Source: Arthrobacter sp. Leaf69 (GTDB lineage Bacteria > Actinomycetota > Actinomycetes > Actinomycetales > Micrococcaceae). From it: a DNA stretch of 64,000 bases. Below the pieces are notes generated by a model. It saw only the letters and a list, made by a program, of their open reading frames with translations, ran no database searches and was not told where the DNA came from. Position numbers and translations under genes: made by a program. This document shows, in pieces, positions 58,846-64,000 of this stretch. The stretch spans positions 308,230-372,229 of the forward strand of contig NZ_LMLR01000012.1 in NCBI RefSeq assembly GCF_001422645.1, written 5' to 3'. Each line of letters opens with the position of its first letter. The first letter of the stretch is position 1.

Positions 58846-60816
58846 TCAGTCCATTCCGCGCAGGTCCAGCACCAGCTCGGTATCGCCGTCGGGCTGCAGC
58901 AGCACCGGGATGCCCCAGTCCTGCTGGTACAGGTGGCAGGCGGCGTGATCCGGGATCTCGCCGTCCGCATCCTCCGGACCGTCGCAGGCAGCCGCGCGGG
59001 CGGTGATGTGCAGAACGCCTTCGGGAACGTCGGAGGACAGCTCCAGGGTGCGGAGCAGGCCCACGGAGGTTCCGCCGCCGGACACGAGCAGCTCCGGCGG
59101 TGTGGAGGAGATCTTCAGCTGGGTCGGGTCGCCCCAGCGGTCGTCCAGTTTCTGGCCGGTCGGCGCGGTGAAGCGGACGTTCAGCTCCAGCAGTCCGGGG
59201 GCCACCGGGCTCTTGGGCCGGTGGGTCTGGACGGCGCCCTCGTCCACCTGTTGCGCTTCTTTGGGGATCTGCACATAAACCAGCTGGTGCTTGTTCGCCT
59301 CGACCACCACCAGGAGCGGCTCCGCGCCGGCCACCTGGGTGTGGTCCACAATCACGTCCGAGGGCTCGGACAGGCCGCGCGCCAGCGTGGAGACCGTACC
59401 CGTTGCCGGGTCGTAGCGGCGGACGGCCCCGTTGTACGTGTCGGCGATCGCCACCGAGCCGTCCGGGAGTACAGTCACGCCCAGCGGGTGCTGCAGCCTG
59501 GCCTCGGAGGCCTTGCCGTCGCGGAAGCCAAAGTCGAACAGGCCCTTGCCGATGGCGGACTCAACGGTGACCGCGCCGCCGTCGTTGATCACGAGTTTGC
59601 GCAGGGCCGAGGTCTCGGAATCAGCCACCCAGATGTTGCCGTCGGCGTCCTCGGCGAGACCGGAGGACTGGGCGAACCAGGCTTCCGCCGCCGGGCCGTC
59701 GAGCAGGCCCTCCAGGCCGTTGCCGGCGATGATCGATACGGCGCCGGAGCGCGGGTCGAAACTGAAGATCTGGTGCACGCCGGCCATGGCAACCACCACC
59801 GCGTTCAGTTTGGTGGACCAGACGACGTCCCAGGGCGAGCTGAGCGAAACCCGCAGCGGATCGGCCTCCAGCCGGGACCCGTACGCGGCGCCTTCCTCGT
59901 CCACCCGGGCCGGTCCTGTCTCGAGCAGCCGCTGCACGCCATTGCCCGCCAGCGTGCTGACGGTTCCGTCCGTCAGGGACAGTCCGCGCAGGCGGTGGTT
60001 CACGGAGTCGGCAATCACCACGTCGTAGCCGGCTTCGGCAGCGACGTTCTCCGGGAGCAGCACCAGGCCCTGGGGTTCGTTGAAGCGGGCCGCGGCGGCA
60101 GTGCCGTCAGCATGGCCCTTGTCGCCGGAGCCGTAGGTGGCCAGGACGGTCTGGAAGTCGGTGGAGAGCTCCACGAGGCGGTGGTGCCCGGTGTCGGTGA
60201 CCAGCCAGGAACCGGCGGCAGTATCAGCTCCTGGGGCGCCGGCGCCGCGGCCGGCGGGCAGGAACAGGGCCTTGCCGGGGAACCGCAGGGTGCCCGACGT
60301 CGGCTCCGGCGCCACATAGGGCCCGTCGCCGCGGTGCAGCGTGCCCTTCGCCTCGTGTTCGGCGATCAGCTCCGGGATGAGCACAGAGAGGCCGTCGGCG
60401 TGGCCCTCACCGGAGAGGTGGGCCACGATGTACCCCTCGGGGTCGATGACCACCAGCGTGGGCCACGCACGTGCCGTGTAGGCCTTCCAGGTGTCCAGTT
60501 CGGGATCGTCCAGGACCGGGTGCCGGATTTCGTAACGCTCGACGGCGGCGGCCAGCGCCACCGGATCGGCCTCGTGTTCGAACTTGGGTGAGTGCACGCC
60601 CACCGTCACGAGGACGTCGGAGTACTGCTGTTCAAGCGGACGGAGTTCGTCCAGCACGTGCAGGCAGTTGATGCAGCAGAAGGTCCAGAAGTCCAGCAGC
60701 ACGATCTTGCCGCGCAGGGACTCCAGGTCCAGGGACTTGCCGCCGGTGTTCAGCCAGTTACGGCCCACCAGCTCGGAGGCCCGGACCCGGAGGTGGGTGC
60801 GTACGGTTTCGGTCAT
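58846..60816 (-). CDS. Thioredoxin-like and NHL-repeat protein (NHLRC2-like)
   Basis: 656 residues. A thioredoxin/TlpA domain covers 1-170 with the redox motif FCCINCLHV (Cys47, Cys48, Cys51), as in NHLRC2. Then come six NHL beta-propeller repeats (for example ARFNEPQGLVLLPENV, HPLGVTVLPDGSVAIADTYNGAVRRY), and a C-terminal domain of about 100 residues. No signal peptide is seen, so it is probably cytosolic. It is translationally coupled (ATGA) to the CopD-CtaG gene, which suggests a role in copper or cytochrome oxidase biogenesis; that is inference. Confidence 0.9.
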   Translation of the reverse strand: MTETVRTHLRVRASELVGRNWLNTGGKSLDLESLRGKIVLLDFWTFCCINCLHVLDELRPLEQQYSDVLVTVGVHSPKFEHEADPVALAAAVERYEIRHPVLDDPELDTWKAYTARAWPTLVVIDPEGYIVAHLSGEGHADGLSVLIPELIAEHEAKGTLHRGDGPYVAPEPTSGTLRFPGKALFLPAGRGAGAPGADTAAGSWLVTDTGHHRLVELSTDFQTVLATYGSGDKGHADGTAAAARFNEPQGLVLLPENVAAEAGYDVVIADSVNHRLRGLSLTDGTVSTLAGNGVQRLLETGPARVDEEGAAYGSRLEADPLRVSLSSPWDVVWSTKLNAVVVAMAGVHQIFSFDPRSGAVSIIAGNGLEGLLDGPAAEAWFAQSSGLAEDADGNIWVADSETSALRKLVINDGGAVTVESAIGKGLFDFGFRDGKASEARLQHPLGVTVLPDGSVAIADTYNGAVRRYDPATGTVSTLARGLSEPSDVIVDHTQVAGAEPLLVVVEANKHQLVYVQIPKEAQQVDEGAVQTHRPKSPVAPGLLELNVRFTAPTGQKLDDRWGDPTQLKISSTPPELLVSGGGTSVGLLRTLELSSDVPEGVLHITARAAACDGPEDADGEIPDHAACHLYQQDWGIPVLLQPDGDTELVLDLRGMD

Positions 60817-62975
60817 GAGCGTCCTTCCAGCTTGGAATTGCGTTCGGCCAGCCGGGCATCGCGTTCGGCCAGCTTGGCAAACATATCGTTGTAAGCAGTG
60901 AGATCGGCGTCGTTATTCCTGTCCGCCGCCCGGTCGGTGCGTTTGGACTCGCGCGCGTCGGCACGGGACCACTGGACGGCGACGCCGATCGCGACCAGCA
61001 GCGTGGGCACTTCGCCGATGCCCCAGGCCACCGCGCCGCCCATTTGCTGGTCCAGCAGGGCTGAAGGTCCCCAGGTCCGGCCGAGGTTGCCGAAGTAGTC
61101 CGCGGCCAGCAGGCCGGTGCCGCCCATGATCGCGACGCCGAAGAAGGCGTGGAAGCCCATCGTGGCCAGCAGGAGCAGCAACCGCATGGGGTACGGTGCG
61201 CGCCGGGGCAGGGGGTCGGTGCCGATCATGGTCAGCACGAAGATGTATCCGGTCAGGGCGAAGTGCAGGTTCATGAGCTCGTGGCCCACGTGATCCCGCA
61301 TCGCGTACCCGAAGGCGTCCGAGTAGTAGAACAACACGATCGAGCCGGCGAAGTTGGCGGCGGCGAACAGCGGATGCGTCACCAGTTGGGAGAACTTCGA
61401 GTGGATGAAGATCAGCAGCCATTCCCGGGGGCCGCGGGAGCTGTCCCGTCGTGGCGTCAGCGCGCGCAGGGCGAGCGTAACTGGAGCGCCCAGGACAAGG
61501 AAGATGGGGGCCACCATGGTCAGTGCCATGTGGTCCACCATGTGCGCCGAGAACAGGACCCGGCCGTAGACCGCAGGCGGACCGGAGGTCACATAGGTCA
61601 GCACTCCGAGTCCGATGACCCAGTTGACGGTCCGGAACCAGGACCAGGAGTCCCCGCGCCGGAGCACCTTCACCAGGCCGAGAATGTAGGCCACCAGGCC
61701 AAAGACCGCGACGGCGACCCAGAGCCAGTCGGGGCGCCACTCGGTCAGCCAGCGCTCCGGGGTCAGTTCCGGCGGCAGCTCGTAACCGGAGATGATGAAG
61801 GCCGGGGAGGCGTCCGGCGCCAGGGACTCACCCTGAGGCGGCGCGGAACGGCCGAGCGCGACGGCGACACCCGACGTCGCTCCCATCACCAGCATTTCGA
61901 CGACGACGAGCTGCCAGAGGACGCGGCGCGCAGACAGGCCGCCGTTCCGGCTGCCCAGCTGCGGGATGACCCAGCGCCGGTGCATCAGGCCGATGCCGCC
62001 GAGGACGAAGGTCGCCGCTGCCTTGGCCAGGATCAGCTGCCCGTAGGCCGAGCCGAGGAGGTCGTTCCAGGACGTCAGGCGGATGCTGGAATTGATCACG
62101 CCGGAGGCGAAGACAAGGATGAAGGCGAAGCCCGCCAGCGCGGAGAACCGCCGGAGCGTCGGCTCGGTGATATCCGGGCGTCCGGCGGACTGCGAGCCGG
62201 ACGCAGCGGCTCCCAGGACGCCGGAAAGCAGTGCCAGCATGATGATGCCGCCGACCCAGGCCGACACACCGACCAAGTGGAGGCCAAGCGAGTTGATGGC
62301 GCCTTCGTGGTCGGCCGAGCTGGCGGAGTGGCCGATCAGCGCGGTGGGTACAAGCCCGATGAGGGCGAGCACCAAGGTCGCTGCCAGGCCTCCCAGGGAC
62401 GGGACGCCGAAGAGCGCCGTGGTGACGACGGCGGCAATGACCACGACCGCCAGCCAGGCGCGGCCGGTCTCGATGTCGGTCATGAAGTAGACGAGGGACC
62501 GGGTGAATTCAGGGTCCCCCGAGATCCCCTGCCCGGCGATGTCGGAGTAGCTCAGCACCAGGACGGCAACCGCTGACAGCGTCCAGACGACCCCGGCGAT
62601 GCCGGCCACAACCAGAGTGCGGGTGAAGGCCGGATGTTCCGGGGCGTCCTTGGCCTTGGAGCGCGAGCCGGCCATCGAGCGGGGCAGGATTGCGACGGCG
62701 AAGAGCAGACCGCCGATGACGGTGGCCAGTGCGATGTTGTGGACGGCCTTGCTGGCAGGAAGACCCCAGCGGACCAGCGCGCCCGGGTCTGAGACCTCGC
62801 GGGCGGCCGCGGCGCCGGAGAACAGCAGGGCGGCCACAAGTCCTAAGAACAGGGCAGCCAGGCCAGCGAACAGCCAGGGCCGGGAGACCCCGACGGAAAA
62901 CGCAGCAGGACCCCGCGCTCCCCCGGTCGGGGTCGGAGCGGCTGCTGTGGCACGGGGATTTGCTGCGGAAGGCAC
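60813..62975 (-). CDS. Bifunctional CopD copper-resistance / CtaG cytochrome oxidase assembly membrane protein
   Basis: 720 residues with about 15 hydrophobic helices. The N-terminal half is CopD-like (GLHLVGVSAWVGGIIMLALLSG, VFASGVINSSIRLTSWNDLLGSAYG). The C-terminal part (about 430-670) is Caa3_CtaG (FSAHMVDHMALTMVAPIFLVLGAPVTLALRAL, MRDHVGHELMNLHFALTGYIF). It probably moves or delivers copper to cytochrome c oxidase. The open frame reaches 63107 but runs into the HU terminator, so GTG 62975 is taken as the start; the true start is not certain. Confidence 0.88.
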   Translation of the reverse strand: MPSAANPRATAAAPTPTGGARGPAAFSVGVSRPWLFAGLAALFLGLVAALLFSGAAAAREVSDPGALVRWGLPASKAVHNIALATVIGGLLFAVAILPRSMAGSRSKAKDAPEHPAFTRTLVVAGIAGVVWTLSAVAVLVLSYSDIAGQGISGDPEFTRSLVYFMTDIETGRAWLAVVVIAAVVTTALFGVPSLGGLAATLVLALIGLVPTALIGHSASSADHEGAINSLGLHLVGVSAWVGGIIMLALLSGVLGAAASGSQSAGRPDITEPTLRRFSALAGFAFILVFASGVINSSIRLTSWNDLLGSAYGQLILAKAAATFVLGGIGLMHRRWVIPQLGSRNGGLSARRVLWQLVVVEMLVMGATSGVAVALGRSAPPQGESLAPDASPAFIISGYELPPELTPERWLTEWRPDWLWVAVAVFGLVAYILGLVKVLRRGDSWSWFRTVNWVIGLGVLTYVTSGPPAVYGRVLFSAHMVDHMALTMVAPIFLVLGAPVTLALRALTPRRDSSRGPREWLLIFIHSKFSQLVTHPLFAAANFAGSIVLFYYSDAFGYAMRDHVGHELMNLHFALTGYIFVLTMIGTDPLPRRAPYPMRLLLLLATMGFHAFFGVAIMGGTGLLAADYFGNLGRTWGPSALLDQQMGGAVAWGIGEVPTLLVAIGVAVQWSRADARESKRTDRAADRNNDADLTAYNDMFAKLAERDARLAERNSKLEGRS

Positions 62976-63065
62976 AGTTCCATTGTCCGCTACGCCCCGC
63001 CTGCCCGCCGAATCGGGAGCCACGCCGAAACCTGCGCGACACCACTGGGGGCGGCACGCAACGAA

Positions 63066-63100
63066 AAAGGAGCGGCGACCCTGAGGGTCGCCGCTCCTTT
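63066..63100 (-). terminator. Intrinsic terminator of the HU gene
   Basis: Seventeen-bp complementary arms (63066-63082 and 63084-63100) begin with AAAGGAGCGGCGACCCT; read on the minus strand the stem is followed by TTTTTCG. It lies 19 nt past the HU stop. Confidence 0.93.
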
Positions 63101-63118
63101 CAAGCATTCAGAGAAGAA

Positions 63119-63406
63119 CTACTTCTTCTTGGAGACAGCAGCCTTCAGCTTGGAGCCTGCGGTCAGCTTGACGCTGTGGCCCGCAGCGATCTGGATGGTT
63201 TCGCCGGTCTGCGGGTTGCGGCCGGTGCGAGCTGCACGGTCAGTGCGCTCAACTGCGAGCCAGCCCGGGATGGTGATCTTTTCGCCCGCGGCGACAGAGG
63301 TCTCGAAGACCTCGAACAGTGCATCCAGCACGGAGTTGACGGCTGCCTGGCTGGTGCCGGCCTTGCCTGCTACCTCTGCAACAAGTTCACTACGGTTCTT
63401 AGCCAT
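63119..63406 (-). CDS. hup: HU-family DNA-binding protein
   Basis: 95 residues: MAKNRSELVAEVAGKAGTSQAAVNSVLDALFEVFE, then GEKITIPGWLAVERTDRAARTGRNPQTGETIQIAAGHSVKLTAGSKLK, the full HU fold with the RNPQTGE DNA-binding arm. It is a nucleoid protein that bends DNA. Unlike mycobacterial HupB it has no long basic tail. GAGGAC lies upstream of the ATG and a strong terminator follows. Confidence 0.96.
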   Translation of the reverse strand: MAKNRSELVAEVAGKAGTSQAAVNSVLDALFEVFETSVAAGEKITIPGWLAVERTDRAARTGRNPQTGETIQIAAGHSVKLTAGSKLKAAVSKKK

Positions 63407-63583
63407 TTATGTCCTCCTGGACGGTCATGATTTCTGGAGCCTGCACACGGCATGCGCACAAGCCACTGTCCGAAAACTTACCAGCTTGCCGCCGCCGAGG
63501 TGGCAAATTCCGCGTGTTTTCGGCCTTTTTCGAGGAAAAACCCGGGAATCGGCGCCTTTCTGACCCATATTTCGCCGTCAGCG

Positions 63584-63804
63584 GACGCTCCCTCAACTGT
63601 GGCGGGGTCTGCGCTGACGCTCCCTCAGGTCCGGCACGATTGGCGGTGAATGTCCCGCGCCCGTCTGGCTACCGGGGCGGCTGCGCTGGGCGGCTGCGGG
63701 CTCTCGCAGGCCGCGGCGTTGCGGGCGGCGTGGCTGCGCTGGGCGGGCCTGTACGCTCCCGCAGCTCCGGCAGCAGTGTAGGTGACGCTCCCTCAGCTGT
63801 GGCG
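63584..63804 (+). repeat. Three dispersed GACGCTCCCTCA repeats in a gene-free stretch
   Basis: GACGCTCCCTCA begins at 63584, 63616 and 63784. The first and third extend to a 21-nt match with one difference (followed by CTGTGGCG). They lie in the 63407-63937 gap between HU and the rRNA operon end, which has no convincing gene; the open minus-strand frame there is Pro/Arg/His-rich and matches no protein pattern. Confidence 0.75.
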
Positions 63805-63937
63805 CAGCGCCCGCGCAGGAGCTGCGGGAGGGTTGTGGTGCGACCGGCGGGATCTGCGGGATGTGCGGGTGGGTTGGTGGGGCGGCTGCCGGTGGTGCGG
63901 GAGTGTCCTGGTGGTGGGATGGGGGGTTTAAATGCGG

Positions 63938-63966
63938 GAGGACCCCCAACGTGGTTGGGGGTCCTC
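63938..63966 (-). terminator. Terminator of the rRNA operon
   Basis: Perfect 13-bp arms GAGGACCCCCAAC and GTTGGGGGTCCTC with a 3-nt loop, just past the 3' end of the 5S rRNA gene on the minus strand. Confidence 0.88.
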
Positions 63967-63978
63967 GACCTTAATGAT

Positions 63979-64000
63979 GTTCCGGCGGTGACCTACTCTC
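63979..64000 (-). rRNA. rrf: 5S ribosomal RNA, 3' end only
   Basis: The reverse complement reads GAGAGTAGGTCACCGCCGGA plus AC, the conserved 3' end of high-GC Gram-positive 5S rRNA. The rest of the gene, and presumably 23S and 16S, lie beyond the right edge. Confidence 0.92.

Noticed and set aside
62976..63107. Extension of the CopD-CtaG frame to 63107
   Set aside because: It would be transcribed through the HU terminator stem and has no membrane-protein character.
63593..63949. A 118-codon minus-strand frame before the rRNA operon
   Set aside because: Pro/Arg/His-rich, covers repeats and terminator-proximal DNA, no ribosome site or family pattern.

Overview
The window is very GC-rich, with close-packed genes, ATGA/GTGA stop-start overlaps and frequent GTG/TTG starts. 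Together with an actinobacterial SAM-IV-type riboswitch and a 5S rRNA 3' end that matches high-GC Gram-positives, this points to a chromosomal segment of an actinobacterium, most likely Micrococcaceae (Arthrobacter/Pseudarthrobacter). That assignment is inferred from gene content and protein wording, not from a search. No phage, insertion sequence, transposase, CRISPR array or plasmid gene is visible; the region is ordinary chromosome with metabolic islands.

Layout. 1-2.3 kb: a HutH-like aromatic amino acid lyase (cut by the window edge, with an altered MIO-forming motif) behind an NtaA/DszA-type flavin monooxygenase. 2.47-4.5 kb: a SAM riboswitch followed by DUF1737, rhodanese and O-succinylhomoserine sulfhydrylase (metZ), a methionine/sulfur operon. 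4.5-7.3 kb: a GCS2-family carboxylate-amine ligase and an XRE-MurA fusion. 7.4-10.7 kb: a thiamin-precursor ECF transporter (ykoC/ykoD/ykoE type) under a TPP riboswitch whose last hairpin contains the Shine-Dalgarno sequence. 10.9-11.85 kb: two small conserved proteins and a 27-bp tandem repeat. 11.86-18.3 kb: a complete Mrp Na+/H+ antiporter operon (fused AB, then C, D, E, F, G) with every junction overlapping. 18.5-22.7 kb: an UMF1-type MFS protein, a KhtTU-like K+(cation)/H+ antiporter pair, dCTP deaminase and a SRPBCC protein.

22.9-34.8 kb is the most interesting island, an aryl-CoA catabolic cluster. It holds an aromatic acid/H+ symporter, a ThDP-dependent enzyme, a hotdog thioesterase, a salicylyl-CoA/2-aminobenzoyl-CoA monooxygenase-OYE fusion, an aryl-CoA ligase, a TesB-like thioesterase, a cupin, a FAH-family hydrolase, a RidA protein and a PaaX regulator. 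No ring-cleaving gentisate dioxygenase of normal size is present. The RidA protein and the FAH hydrolase make a 2-aminobenzoate (anthranilate) route through an enamine intermediate a serious alternative to the salicylate-gentisate route.

35-39.8 kb: tRNA-Gly(CCC), a 49-residue lysine-rich protein, N5-(carboxyethyl)ornithine synthase-like enzyme, an MFS exporter divergent from a LysR regulator, and a small zinc-ribbon protein. 39.8-46.1 kb: bifunctional PutA, an APC permease and a LysR regulator. putA and the permease share a long similar upstream element, which suggests one proline/amino acid regulon. 46.2-50.1 kb: panD, an AEC transporter, a sarcosine/N-methyltryptophan oxidase-like enzyme and a secreted HNH-Excalibur protein. 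50.1-58.7 kb: a trehalase-like GH15 enzyme fused to an OtsB-like domain that has lost the catalytic aspartates, an LLM flavin enzyme, a secreted GH25-like protein, a DJ-1/PfpI protein, a HerA-like ATPase and a membrane-anchored protein. 58.8-64 kb: a thioredoxin-NHL protein, a CopD-CtaG fusion, HU, a repeat-bearing gene-free stretch, and the 3' end of a 5S rRNA gene on the minus strand, so an rRNA operon continues past the right edge.

Many genes here (at least eight) have a TANNNT -10-like hexamer ending 5-9 nt before the start codon with no convincing Shine-Dalgarno site, which fits leaderless transcription.
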